The notes under the pieces were generated by a model. It did not search any database. It saw only the letters and a list, made by a program, of their open reading frames with translations, and was not told the origin of the DNA. From Ricinus communis (lineage: Eukaryota; Streptophyta; Magnoliopsida; Malpighiales; Euphorbiaceae), in NCBI RefSeq assembly GCF_019578655.1, contig NC_063256.1, positions 32,040,342 through 32,104,341 on the forward strand: 64,000 nucleotides of DNA, given 5' to 3'. Positions 34,489 to 46,374 of this stretch are shown here, piece after piece; the stretch's first letter is position 1; each line of letters opens with the position of its first letter. The position numbers and the translations under genes are program-made.

Positions 34489-36713
34489 AGTAAATATCTA
34501 TTTTCTGAATTTAGATATTGAAAAAATTATGAAAAATCTAAAGATGAAATTTGCTACTTCTCCCGAATCTCGTGGAATTTTGGACGGTCAAAATCCTAGT
34601 TAGGATTACAAGCGATCGAGAACATATAGTTTTTTTGAATCAAATTGGACTAAATTGATCAAATAAATTAAGTTTTGGGATTAAAATTAAATAAACTGTA
34701 AGTTTAGAGAGTTTAGAGACTAAATTGTAAAAATTTCTAAGATTTGCCAAAGCTAATTGACTTTGTGTAGAGCCGATCAACTCTACATAGTGTCAATTGT
34801 CAAAAACTTAGACTTTAGTGTCACTTTTCGGTATTTTTCGATTTTAAATGTCATAATTATTAAAATGTACTTTCTATAAGGTTTTATCGATACTTATCTA
34901 GTTTTTATTTATTTCTTTTATAATTAAATAGATTTTTACTGATAATTATCCCAAATATCTGATTTTATCATTTAATTTTTTTTTTATAAGTCCTTTTATT
35001 AATAATTCTTTAGGATTATCAGTAATTAAAATGATATTTATCTTAGCATCTAGGTTTCCTCCTTCTTTCTCTATAAATAGAAAAGGAAACCCTAGGCTAA
35101 TGGGTTGACAATTATCAATTGACAGATACCGATAGAGAAAGATCAATAAGTTCTTTAGATTTTCAAAAACCAAATACTTAGCCTACAACATTCTAGATTC
35201 CCATCATATCTTTGCATCAACCTCCTCCTCCACTCTTGAGACTCGAGGATCTACAAAATATGTTGATAACCTAAGGGTTTCCAAATATTAATCATCTCAT
35301 TCTTTTTTATGATTTCTATTCTTAGTGGCATATTTAGGAATTTGTTCCTCTGATTTTGATGTCTAGGCTTAGATTCAATATTCTTACCATGATAACATGA
35401 ATCTTGATTATAATAAAATAACGTGTTTAACCCCTAAATCCGATAACTTTCCTTTTAATTAGTTATATTTGCATGTTAGGATGATTGATTTAATACGTTT
35501 GTCATGATTTTCATTAAATTTATATTGTTTTTAGATTGGCACGTTAGGATTTTGAATATGATGACTTCTGTGAGTTTGCATGATTAGATCTAAGTTATGC
35601 CATGTTAGATTCACATGATTAGGTTTTGAATTGTCGGTCTTTTAATGTTTTGGATGAAGTTGCCATATTTAGTGAATATGTTAGTTTACTATATAGTTCA
35701 TTTGAAGTCCAATCATGTTATTTTGCCCTAGAAACTGTTTGTTTAATTGTTTTGTTGCATCTTACACATGTACTAACCATTTTCTTTTGCGTTTTTTATG
35801 CATGTACCTTGGCTATTCAAGAGTTTGGAGCACCTGTTTGTCGAAATTGGCCTAGGAACAACCCTAGAGCCGATTAACTCTATGCACCCAGCTCTATACG
35901 TAGCCGACCGGTTGTACATAGAGCCGATTGGCTTTGTGACATAGCCAATCGGTTTTTCATCAGTTAGTCACCTGTTTTGTTGATATTTGAAGATTTTCGC
36001 CCATTTATGCATATTTTTGTTAAATTTAAGTTAATTAGTTGTATAAGAATTGTAATAGCTTAGTTTTTCTTGCTTTCCTGTTTTTTGCTTATTTTTTTGT
36101 GATCTGTATGTGATGGAAAACTGCTTGCTTATTTGATTGATAACTAAAAATAATCCATCTAGGCTTGGGCTTCAAAATTTAGACTTTAACATGCAATTTA
36201 TAGCCCATTAGGTTAATAAGATGGTAACTAGGCCTAATATAAAATTCAATTAGATTTAGGTGGGTTTTGTCATGCTTAAGTAATAAACTGACCCATTTAG
36301 ATTTGGAAAGTTAAAACATACCTTTGTATGTAAAAAGTAGCCCATTTAGGATTAAAAGTTGGTAACTTGGACCTAACATATGAAAATGAGCTAACATGTT
36401 GTATTGTATATATGTAGTAAGTAATATGCTGCATTTATAGGGAATAGATTATTAACTAATATAATTAAAGATAAGAATACACAAATAAGGAAGTTGGTTT
36501 TCAGACCCATCTCTGGATGTGGCGAAGCTTCCTTATGGAATCTAGTTATGCCACGTAAAAAGTAAAAGTGTCTTGGCGATTTACCCAAGTGGCGACTCCC
36601 TTTCACTATGCTAGTCTCTGCGACTAGTTAGCGTGTTCCCAATTAAGTTAAAAAGTCTTGCAATACTGTAGTCGCTAGAAAAATTGGATGCACGCTTGAA
36701 ATTGCCGCCCATA
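34489..36713 (+). mobile_element. solo LTR, copy B, inserted in Copia gag
   Basis: A 2.2-kb non-coding repeat is homologous to copy A (10387-12783) over most of its length but lies in the opposite orientation. It ends GCCGCCCATA. It is flanked by a near-perfect 5-bp duplication (CATCG at 34484-34488, CATCA at 36714-36718). Removing it rejoins a Copia gag in frame. Its first bases are AG where TG is expected, so that end is mutated. Clusters of the GAGCCGATTGGCTC-type motif lie at about 34740-34806 and 35858-35970. Internal open frames are not coding. Confidence 0.75.
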
Positions 36714-36718
36714 CATCA

Positions 36719-36927
36719 AAAATCTGAAATATGAAGAATGGATGGTGCAGGATCAAATTTTACTTAGTTGGCTTTACAACTCCATGGAGCCAGATCTGGC
36801 AGCTGAAGTCATAGGGAATGAAATTTCAAAGGACCTTTGGGAGGCCTTAAAATCCTTATTTAGTGTGAAAACCATATCTAACATAGTATATTACAAAAAG
36901 GGATTTCAAAAACTTCAAAGGGGAGTG
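36719..36927 (+). pseudogene. Copia gag fragment
   Basis: Encodes the UBN2-type gag core typical of plant Copia elements (DQILLSWLYNSMEPDLAAEV, ISKDLWEAL), ending where LTR copy C begins. It is the continuation of the gag at 34220-34488. It lies as a 214-bp island between two inverted LTR copies. Confidence 0.75.
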
Positions 36928-38288
36928 TAGGTGGCGGTTTCGGGTGCACACCCAAGTGTCTTTAGCGACTATGATACTGCAAGGCTTTTCAACCTAATTG
37001 AAAACATGCTAACCAATCACAGAGACTAGCATAGAAAAGGAAGTTGCAACCTAGGTAATCACGAGGACACTTCTTTTAAATTTGTGGCATAACTAGATTA
37101 CTAAGGAAGCATCGCCATATCTAGAGATGAATCCGGAAACCAACTTCCTTAATTGTTACCCTATTTTTAATGTTATTAATTAGTATTCCATATTAAATGT
37201 AGCAAAATATTTCTACACATAAGCACTACAACATGACATATGTCCACCTAGTTCTAGTCCAATTTTATTAAGCCTGGCTTAGTCCTTACCTGTTATTTAC
37301 CATAATTAGCTATTCATATTCATGCAAAAGGCCCATTAGTTTAGCCTAATTTGATTTATTAAGTCCAAACTTACTAGCCTTTAATCCTAAATAGGCTAGT
37401 TTTTGCATACCAAAAGCCTATTTTAATTTTCTAAGTCTAAATATGTCAATTTGTTAATTAGACATAGAAAAGTCCATCTAGGTCTAGTTAGGTTTTATAA
37501 TTAGGCCCAATTACCATCTTCTTAAACTAATGGGCTACAAATTTCATACCAATGCCTAATTTTAAGCCTAAATCCATATGAGTTTTCTTTAGGTTAGCAA
37601 TCATCCATCAATCAAATATTTGTCCACTACTTTACAGATTACAGAAACACAAAAACCAGAAAGCAAAAAAGCAACAAATTAACAAAATTAATATCTCATG
37701 CTTAAAATAAGTAAAAACTATCTAAAAACATACGAAAGGGGCAAAATCTATTAAAAACTACAAAAAGGGCAAGGAAAGGATGAACAATTGATCAGCTGTA
37801 TGTAGAGCTGATTGGCTCTATGTCTCCTTCAGGCAACAAGTCAATCATTATCTCGGGTTTTTAGTAAAAATCGCATTCTAAAAGCCCCAAAAATGGATTC
37901 AAACATGGAAAAAAAGTAAAAATCAATTAGAAAGGAATTAAAATTGATGAAATGGGCAATCATATGGTAAAACAAAGGATTTGCGTCCAAATATGAGAAA
38001 GCAGATATTTCAGGCAAAAGTTACTGTAATTTAAACATAAGCAACTATAAATGTGAAATCCATTAAATATCATGCTAAGATCGATTGATATTCATAAGTA
38101 AATAAAATAAAAGAGAATCTAATAGGCTTTAGGCATGCTGGATATTAGTCAAAGATTGGCAGATTCATCAAATAGTAAAAAAAATCTTTCCTAAGAAGAT
38201 GCTTTTATAGAACGACAATTTTAATTTAATCATATTCATGGAAAATCCTTTAAACAATTGCCCTAGCAAATCTAAACAACTAGCCTAC
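36928..38288 (-). mobile_element. LTR copy C, truncated by Athila insertion
   Basis: Starts TAGGTGGCGG and continues with the same block order as copy A (for example AACCTAATTG...GCTAACC, GAGACTAGC, CCAACTTCCTTA), so it has A's orientation and is inverted relative to B. After about 1.36 kb it stops at the TG of an Athila LTR. The missing inner part was not found elsewhere in the window. A motif cluster lies at 37783-37860. Confidence 0.7.
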
Positions 38289-39596
38289 TGATGTGCATAG
38301 TTTTACACATGTTTGCTTGCATATTATTTAGCATTTTCTTAGCATTTATTGTGTTTTTATTCCAATTTCATCTGTCTTTTGTGTCCTTTTGTATTCTAGG
38401 AGATTTTATAGGTCCATCATCAGTGTTCAAGCAATTTTAGATCAATTTTGGGTGAAAGCGGACGTAATTAAAAGTGTTTGACCTTAGGTTGACTTTTAGA
38501 AAGTAAACACGGTCTGTGTTTGAGCCCGTATAGAGATTCCCACACCGTGTAGCATTAGCACTTTGAAGCAATACGGTTCCCGAGAGTAACATGCCATAGA
38601 GCATGACCCGTGTTGACTGACACGGGCGTGAACATGCCCATGTTGAAGCGCAGTATAAAATTGAATGAGCTAGTAAAGAGAAACGGTTCCATAATTTTGA
38701 CTCTTAATCCCTTTCTGTAATTTCTCTAGACGCGTTTCAGACATCCCGAGGCGGCTTCCAGGAGACTGATTCCACCTTTTAGTTGTTCATCCAATTCTAG
38801 GAAAAAGGGTGTATATTTTTCGATTTCTTTATTCTTTCATTGTAATTGAATTTCTATTTGTTTTAGACATGAACATGTATAGCTAGATTGATTGAACCCA
38901 TTGGGGTTCCTTACTATGTTGGCTTTTGCACTGAATTGTTAATATTGTCTGAGTTTCTTTTCTTGTATTATTTTTGCAATTAATAATAAAAATCCAGTTT
39001 TGTTTACATTGAATGTGTTGATTACTGTTCATAGAATTCTTTTAGTAATTGAGAAATTCTAATTGAATTTAGAAATTTAATTGTAAGAACAAGTTAATTT
39101 TCACTTAAAGATAAGGTCAATTAATTTGCCGGATTAAGAATTAACAAAGCTTAATAGAGACGGATTAAAGCCTAAGGCTAACTTAATAATCGATTGTTAG
39201 GAAGAGATTCCAACTCTAGGTTCTTAGGTTTAGGAATTCGATTTTCTCGAGAGGAAAACTGAATTCAGTTCAGAATCCGTCCACGGGTTGCATAATTGGA
39301 CTCAACAATATGTTATCTTTTGTTTGGTTGCCAACTAGTCTAAGTCCTCTTTGGGTTTGCTTTTTTGTCTTGATTATTCCTTTTTCTCATTCGTTCTCGC
39401 ATTACATTTAGAATTCAGTTTTTAGTCATTAGTAAATTTAGAACCCTTTGTTGTTAATTTTAAGCTAGATAACAAGGAATGAGTAGTAACTCTAGGATTT
39501 CACTTTCCTGAGAAATACGATTTTTTTAATACTTGTCGTTGTACTAGGCTGCATTGATAGGTTTATTGCCTTAGTTGTAGTTGCATAAACATAACA
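38289..39596 (+). repeat. 5' LTR of Athila-type Gypsy element
   Basis: The segment starts TGATGTGCATAG and ends CATAACA, followed by the spacer TCAAGTTTT and a tRNA-Asp primer site, the standard Athila layout. Length is 1308 bp, usual for the group. A GC-richer central block (38500-38660) is typical. No 3' LTR was found, because the element is cut off near 48385. Confidence 0.8.
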
Positions 39597-39605
39597 TCAA
39601 GTTTT

Positions 39606-39623
39606 TGGCACAGTCACCGGGGA
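39606..39623 (+). other. Athila primer-binding site (tRNA-Asp)
   Basis: TGGCACAGTCACCGGGGA matches 14 of 18 bases of the complement of the plant tRNA-Asp 3' end. It begins 9 bp after the LTR, as in other Athila elements. Confidence 0.75.
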
Positions 39624-39633
39624 ACTTTGTTTT

Positions 39634-41400
39634 ATGACCAGGAGTTCTAATCCTACACCAGTAGACCCTATGCCTGAACTAGAGCGATCCCTCAAGCAGT
39701 TGAGGAAGCGTTTAGATGCGGAAGAGGGAGGAGCAGATTGAGATTCCTGTCCATATACCAGTAGACATGAGAGACAACAACAACAACATTACTGAAGCAA
39801 ACAGGACGATGCACGAGTTTGCTAGACCTTCCTTAGAGGGGACGCACACTAGTATATTGCGGCCACCTGTTGCAGCGAACAATTTTGAGATTAAGCGAAA
39901 TGTCATTCAGATGGTGCAGCAGAGTGTACAGTTTGGGGGCTTGCCCAGTGAAGATCCTAATGCCCACATTGTGAATTTTTTGGAGATTTGTGATACCTTC
40001 AAGATTAATGGAACTACCGATAATGCCATTCGGCTTAGGCTATTTCCATTTTCCTTGAGGGATAGAGCAAAGAGATGGCTACAATCCCTACCAGCTAACA
40101 CCATCACCACTTGGAATTCTTTGGCTGAGAAATTTCTTTATAAGTACTTTCCTCCCGCTAAGACTGCAAAGATACATAATTATATTTCCTCTTTTATGTA
40201 GTTTGATGATGAGAGTACGTATGATGCATGGGGGAGGTACAAGAACTTGTTGAGTTATTGCCCCCACCACGGTTTACCATTATGGATGCAGGTGCAGAAT
40301 TTTTACAATGGCTTGAACTCAGCCACGAGATAGATGGTGGATGCAACTGTAAGTTGGGCCATCAATAGTAAGACGCCAAAGCAGGCCATAACTTAATTGA
40401 GGAGATGGTATGAACGCATATCAATGCTAGTCTTCTAGAAGTAGGCCAAAACGACAAGGAGTGTTGAACCAGGCAGATTCTATATTAGCCTTGGCAACTC
40501 AAGTGGAGCTTTTGGTCAAGAAGATCGACCAGCTCTAGATGTCAATCCAGGCAACATAGGTTGGTTGCGAGATTTGTGGTGGCCCGTAATACAATGCAAA
40601 CTGTAATATGGAAGATATGTTTGCTTCTCCTTCATCTTCTTCTGCTGACCATGAACAAGTTGATTATATGAGAAATGCGCCCAGGCAACAGAACAACCCC
40701 TACAGCAACACATACAACAAATGGCGGAGAAACCATCCTAATTCTTTTGGCAGCGAAATAACAATACCCAGGGTCTACCAGGATTTTAGAGGTTGCACCA
40801 GCAGCAGCCCCAACAGCAGGCTATTCTCCCTCAACTTCCTCAGAACTAGAAGAAGAAGCCCAATTTAGAAGAGTTAATGATGAAGTTCGTCTCCACTTCA
40901 GAGAACAGGTTTCAGCAGACGGACACAGCTTTTAGAAATCAACAGGCCTCTATAAATAATTTAGAGAATCAGATAGGCCAGATTTCTAAGATGGTGGCTG
41001 AGAAACAGCCAGGGACTCTCCCCAGTACCACAGACTCAAACCCGAGGGAGCATGTTAAGGCTATCACCTTGAGATCAGGTAAGCAGTTATCTAGTTCTTT
41101 ACCTATGACTGATGATGATGTTATTATCCAGGATAAGCTAGCTAGGAAGGAGCTAGAGCTTGAGGTGATAGAGCTTGTGCGAATTGAGGACAAGAAGAAT
41201 AGTCCTGTGAGAGAATACCATCCTCCAATTCTATATCCTGCCAGGTTGAAGCATGAGAAGGTTGATCAACAGTTTGGTAAGTTCGTGAATTTATTTAAGC
41301 AATTGAGGATTAACCTACCTTTTGTTGAGGCTATATGGCATGTGCCCAGGTATGCAAGATTCTTGAAGGAGATTCTAAGCAATAAAAAGAAGCTGGAGGA
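39634..41400 (+). pseudogene. Athila-type gag, 5' part
   Basis: A gag frame opens at ATG 39634 (MTRSSNPTPVDP) and shifts near 39720-39735. It continues with the conserved core (FGGLPSEDPNAH, RLRLFPFSLRDRAKRWLQSLP, 39930-40090). A stop at 40199 is followed by further broken frames, with QASINNLENQIGQISKM at about 40945 and YPARLKHEKVDQQFGKF at about 41240. It is interrupted at 41400 by a reverse-oriented Copia element and resumes at 46375. Several independent stops and shifts mark it as inactive. Confidence 0.85.
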
Positions 41401-41612
41401 TAAAGAGGATTCTAGTAAATTAAAATCTCATTCCTTAAGAAGATGGAGGAGAATCCTTTCATATAGATACATTACACACAAGAGCTTAATTAGGAAAGAA
41501 AAAAAAATAAAAAAGGAACAATAGGTGGCTGGTTACAAAATGGTAACCATAATTATAGGGCCACAAATTTAGAAAATAACAAAGGACTAGCTGTTAAAAT
41601 TTATTAAAGGAA

Positions 41613-42142
41613 TTAGCCGTTTTGATCATCATTTCCTTGTTTTGGTTCTGTTTCTTCACTCCTTTTCAAGTTGGAGGGAAGGAGAACATGGACTCCAAGT
41701 TTGTTACGCAATACTTGATAGGCATTTTTAGCTAATGGTTTAGTAAAAATGTCTGCTATTTGCTCAGAGGATCGAACAAATCTTGTAACTAAGCTTCCAA
41801 GAGCAACTTTCTCTCTTATAAAGTGATAATCAATGGCAATATGTTTAGACCGAGAGTGGAAAACTAGATTCACAGTCATGCATAAAGCACTTAAATTGTC
41901 AGAGAATAATTGTGGTGGTTGATGCAAACTAATTCCAATATCCCGTAGGATGAATGTGATCCATGTAAGTTCAGCTGTAGCCACTGCCATAGCCCTGTAT
42001 TCTGCTTTGGAACTAGACCTAGAAATAGTTGGTTGCCTTTTTGAAGACCAAGAAATACAATTGCTTCCAAGATATACACAATAACTCGATGTACTTCTTC
42101 TTGTTGTAGGACATCCAGCCTAGTCAGCATCACAAAAACCAT
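41613..42142 (-). pseudogene. Copia RNase H
   Basis: Two overlapping frames give SSYCVYLGSN-like residues, then a stretch beginning MAVATAELTWITFILRDIGI, SLHQPPQLFSDNLSALCM, and the closing RSSEQIADIFTKPL, the usual end of Copia polyproteins. A frameshift near 41990 splits it. Confidence 0.8.
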
Positions 42143-43274
42143 ACAAGTTGAAAGAGCTTTGTTGAGTGAATTGAAGACTAAAATTTAACTTTCCTTTGAC
42201 ATATTGAATTATCCTCTTGATTGCTTTGAAATCCCCTATTATAGGATTCTGTACCTTTTGACATATCTTGTGTACAGCATGAATAATATATGGTCGAGTG
42301 TGAGTTAAATAAAGAAGAGCACCAGCTAAACTTCGATAAGTTTTGGCTTCAAATGCTGTATGATCGCTGTCTGTTTGTTGAAATTTCATAGCTATAAGAG
42401 TGTTGAAGTGAGAACTTGCACCCAATCCAGCTTTGATAATTATATTCTTGGCATATTTGCTTTGAGAGAGATGGATGCCAGAGGTTATGTATTGAACTTC
42501 TATTCCCAAGAAGTAGTGCAATTGTCCCAAGTCTTTAATAGCAAATTCTCGTCCTAGAGCATCAATGATTTGCTGAATGAATGAGTTATCATTCCCTGTT
42601 ACCATAATATCATCAATGTAAATTAGCATAATGATAATAATCAAATTTTTTCGTAAAACAAATAATGAAGAATTTGCACTACTACAGTTGAAACGAAAGT
42701 GAATAAGAAATTTTGATAATTTGTCGAACCAAACCCTCGGGGCTTGTTTTAACCCATAAATAGATTTATGTAGCTTGCACACAAAGTGAGGGAATTGAGA
42801 ATCCTTAAATCCTGGAGGTTGTTCCATAAAGACTATTTCACTTAATTCCCCATGAAGGAATGCGTTTTTCATATCAAGCTGTCTTAATGTCCATTTGCAT
42901 GTTATGGCAATGGCAAGAACGATCCGAATTATAGTGACTCTTACTACAAGATTGAAGGTCTCATAGTAATCAATTTCTAGTATTTGGGTGTAGCCTTGAG
43001 CGACTAAACGTGCTTTATAACGATCCAAGGTACCATCTTTGTTGCGTTTGCTCTTGAAAATCCATTTGGATCCTATGATATTGGTGTGTGCAGGTCTAGG
43101 TACAAGAAACCATGTTTTATTTGAGTGGAGTGCTGAAAGTTCTTCCTTCATTGCCTTGTACCAATGGGGAATAAAGACAGCTTTCTTCCATGTAGTGGGT
43201 TTTGCTATATCAGTCATACATGTGAGTGCTTCAAGTTTAGAGTTTTTCTTCTCTCTTATTCTTTGTGTTGCCAT
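42120..43274 (-). pseudogene. Copia reverse transcriptase
   Basis: An unbroken stretch of 384 codons holds the Copia RT: KARLVAQGYTQ, QLDMKNAFLHGEL, GLKQAPRVWFDKLSKFL and the catalytic LIYIDDIMVTG, then YFLGIEV and LAGALLYLTHTRP. This best-preserved part of the element runs in minus orientation toward RNase H at 41613-42142, which is reached only past an in-frame stop at 42120-42122. Confidence 0.88.
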
Positions 43275-44204
43275 AGCTAACTCAAGATCAAGTTCAGGTC
43301 TTTGAGCTAATTAACGTCGTGTTATCATCTTATGTTGTTGTTCATTCGTGCTACCTGAAAGAGGAATACTTTAATTATTTGAGATATCTCGATAGTTATT
43401 TGACAAAGATGAAGAATAGTAATTTCGCATTGAGTCATCCTATGAAATCGGTTCAAGTTGGTGTAGAGGTTGATCGACTTGTTGATTCACATCAATGTCA
43501 TGGGAGCTTTCTTCAATTTGCATATGCTGATCTAAGTCTACTTGTTATAGGATTCCCACTTCGGTGAGTGAATTATTTGCTCCTTGAATCATTGTTGCTT
43601 CTTTTTGTGAATTATCCATGACATTATCCACCGTTGTTTTAGTTTGGCCAACATCAGGTATATTTGCTATTGTGTCATCAAGAATTTGTATCCTTGTAGG
43701 ATAAGGATTTATTGGCTCATTTGGAGTGTCTAGCTGCTGGTTCCCTTTTTGAATCCAAGTTTCCTTATCAGTATAGGACACTAATTCTGGAGAAGCTATA
43801 TTGACATTCTCGATGTGTTTATCAAAAGGAAATTGGCTTTCATCAAACACCACACGCCTGGAGATATACACTCGATTTGATTGAGTGTCAAGACAACGAT
43901 ATCCTTTGTGCATTGGACTATACCCAATAAAAACACAGGGATATGTTCTTTTAGAAAACTTATCTTTTCCATAATTGCGATGGCAGGGATAACACCTGCA
44001 TCCAAAGCTCCTTAAATTATCATAATTGGGGTTAGTACCAAAGAGTTTTAAGAATGGTGACTCCATTTTGAGTTTTTTTTGTTGGCAAGTTATTAATAAT
44101 GAAAACAGAGGTAAGAAAAGCGTCAACCCAATATTTCATTGGAAGTTTTAATTTAAAAAGTAAGGTTAATCCTATCTCAATAATGTGGCGATGTTTCCTT
44201 TCGG

Positions 44205-45100
44205 CTATACTATTTTGCTCGGTGGTGTTAGGACAAGAAAATTGATGTTGAATACCATATTGCTGTAAATGAGTTTCAAAATATTTCGATGTAAACTCAC
44301 CACCCCCATCTCTTTAGAAAATCTTAATTTTCTTATCAAACCGATTTTCAATGAGTTTTTGTAATTTAACAAATTGTTCAAAGAAATCATATTTTCTTTT
44401 TAAAGGTATAATCCATGAATAACAAGAGAAATCATCAATTATGATAGCATAATATTTAAAGTTCTGAAAAGAAGAAATAGGTGCAGGACCCCATAAATCA
44501 CAGTGCAATTTTCAAGAGGTTGATGAGAAGTATTCATTGATAAATTAAAAGGAAGTTTGCAGCTTTTTCCCATTTGATAAAAGGGACAAATACTAATTCT
44601 TTGTTTTTTCCAATTTGACACACTAATGAACTCTTAATTTTTTAAGAAATTTAAAACTTTAGAATTTGCATGACCCAAACGTTAATGCCAAATTGTTGAA
44701 GATGCAGTATTGGAGACAACAGAGAGAGCAAAATTTTGTAATTCTTCTAAAGCATAGAGACCACCTTTCTTCACACCTTTAGCTATCATTCTTCCCTGTA
44801 AATCCTCAACAAAAAATTCATTAGCAGTGAATTTAATATTACAAGCATTATTTTGAGTTAATTAACTAATAGATAAAAGATTTTTCTTAATTTCGGGTAC
44901 TATCAAAATATTATTTAATTTAAGGTTGCCTTTTTTAGCATTTATAAGACCTTCACCAACATAGGTAATTTTGAGACTATTACCATCACCAACATATAAT
45001 GATTCTTTACCATGATAGGGAGTGAGTTTAGATGTTTTACCAATATGGTTCATGATGTGTGTTGTAGCACCTGAATCAGCATAGAGAGTTGAATCATGTT
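44205..45100 (-). pseudogene. Copia protease and integrase N-terminal part
   Basis: The minus strand reads ADSGATTHIM near 45080 (aspartic protease D-S-G-A). The GAG-pre-integrase region and the integrase core (HCDLWGPAPISSF at about 44500, IIDDFSCYSWIIPLK) follow. Stops and shifts separate the pieces. Confidence 0.75.
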
Positions 45101-45399
45101 CCTCATTTATGCAAAGAGCAGCTAATGCTTGAGGTAGCTCTTCTTCGGGTTGGACAGAATGATCAAATCTGCTCCAACATTTGATTGCAGTATGATTTAT
45201 TTTGCCGTAGATTTGGCAAACAATGATGTCATCCCTTTTATATGATGAATTACTTGGCTGATTTCCCTCTGTTTTGCCTTTGAAAGTTTGCTAATTTTGA
45301 TTGGCAGCAGGACCAAAACCACTACCATTAGAATTAAAGCAACCTTTGCGACCACGACCAAATTCCACACATACCATAGAAAGCTTGATAGTGATTTTT

Positions 45400-45879
45400 T
45401 TAGTTATCACTGATTTCAGCTTCCATTTGTAAAGTTTGCTCGTGAGCCTTAAGGGAAAGAATAAATTGGTTATAAGAGGGATAAGGAGGTTTGGACAGCA
45501 TTACCATTCGAAAATCTTTGTATTTTGGACCCAGACCTAGTGTAAGTTGGAAGACTTTGTTAGTTTCATCAAGAGGTTTCCCTATGGCAGTAAGGTTATC
45601 ACAAAGACCTTTAAATTTACGAAGATATTCATCAAGTGTCATGTTCCCTTTTGTAAGGGACATGAGAGTATTAGTTAGGAGAATTTCCTTTTCCTTGGAT
45701 CTTGGTAAGAGCTTGTCCTCAATAGATTTCCAAACATGAAAGGTAGTGGTTGTATCATCCAAGTCGAGCAGAACATCTTCAGTAATGGTTCCAAGTAACC
45801 TTGTGGTCAAGAGGCTATCATTGTTAAGCCAAGTGTTGTAAGCTGGATTAATCATTTTCTTATCATTAGATTGGATCAT
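45400..45879 (-). pseudogene. Copia gag of the nested element
   Basis: An open stretch of 159 codons has the UBN2 gag core (YNTWLNNDSLLTTRLLGT, TTTTFHVWKSIEDKL, MTLDEYLRKFKGLCDNL). Upstream gag residues from about 46060 are in frame but separated by a stop near 45882. Downstream toward the CCHC region the frame breaks. Confidence 0.8.
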
Positions 45880-46374
45880 TTTTTATAGTTCAATATCATC
45901 TTCAAGATGGTGATGAACTCCAAGACTTCGAATTAATTGAATTACCTGAGATTTCCATAGAAGAAAATTTGTTTGACTAAGTTTCAAGGTCACTAGACTG
46001 GAACACTGATGAAAATTTTGTATTGTGAGAAGAGGTTCAGTAGTCATAGAAGAATTGGCCATGGGATTGAAAGTTTACTATCTCACTCTTTGTGTGTAAG
46101 GCTCTGATACTATAAAGAGGATTCTAGTAAATTAAAATCTCATTCCTTAAGAAGATGGAGGAGAATCCTCTCATATAAATACATTACACACAAGAGCTTA
46201 ATTAGGAAAGAAAAAAAATAAAAAAGGAACAATAGGTGGCTGGTTACAAAACGGTAACCATAATTATAGGGCCACAAATTTAGAAAATAACAAAGGACTA
46301 GCTATTAAAAGTTATTAAAGGAATTAACCATTTTGATAATCCTTTTCTTGTTTTGGTTCTGTTTCTTCAAAGGA

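Larger units (their letters stand above)
41401..46369 (-). mobile_element. Copia LTR retrotransposon nested in Athila gag
   Basis: A nearly complete Copia element lies in reverse orientation. Its LTRs are 41401-41658 and 46113-46369 (about 257 bp; by my count about ten substitutions and one indel apart, near 96 per cent identity). The target duplication is GAGGA (41396-41400) and AAGGA (46370-46374). A primer site (TATCAGAGCC on the minus strand, tRNA-Met type) adjoins the right LTR, and a purine tract GAAAAGGAG adjoins the left LTR. Domains in order on the minus strand are gag, protease, integrase, reverse transcriptase and RNase H. The host gag reads on as LEDLGL across the empty site. Stops in several domains suggest it is no longer autonomous. 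Confidence 0.92.

Noticed and set aside
40969..41193. Minus-strand open frame rich in serine
   Set aside because: It is antisense to the Athila gag and shows no independent similarity.
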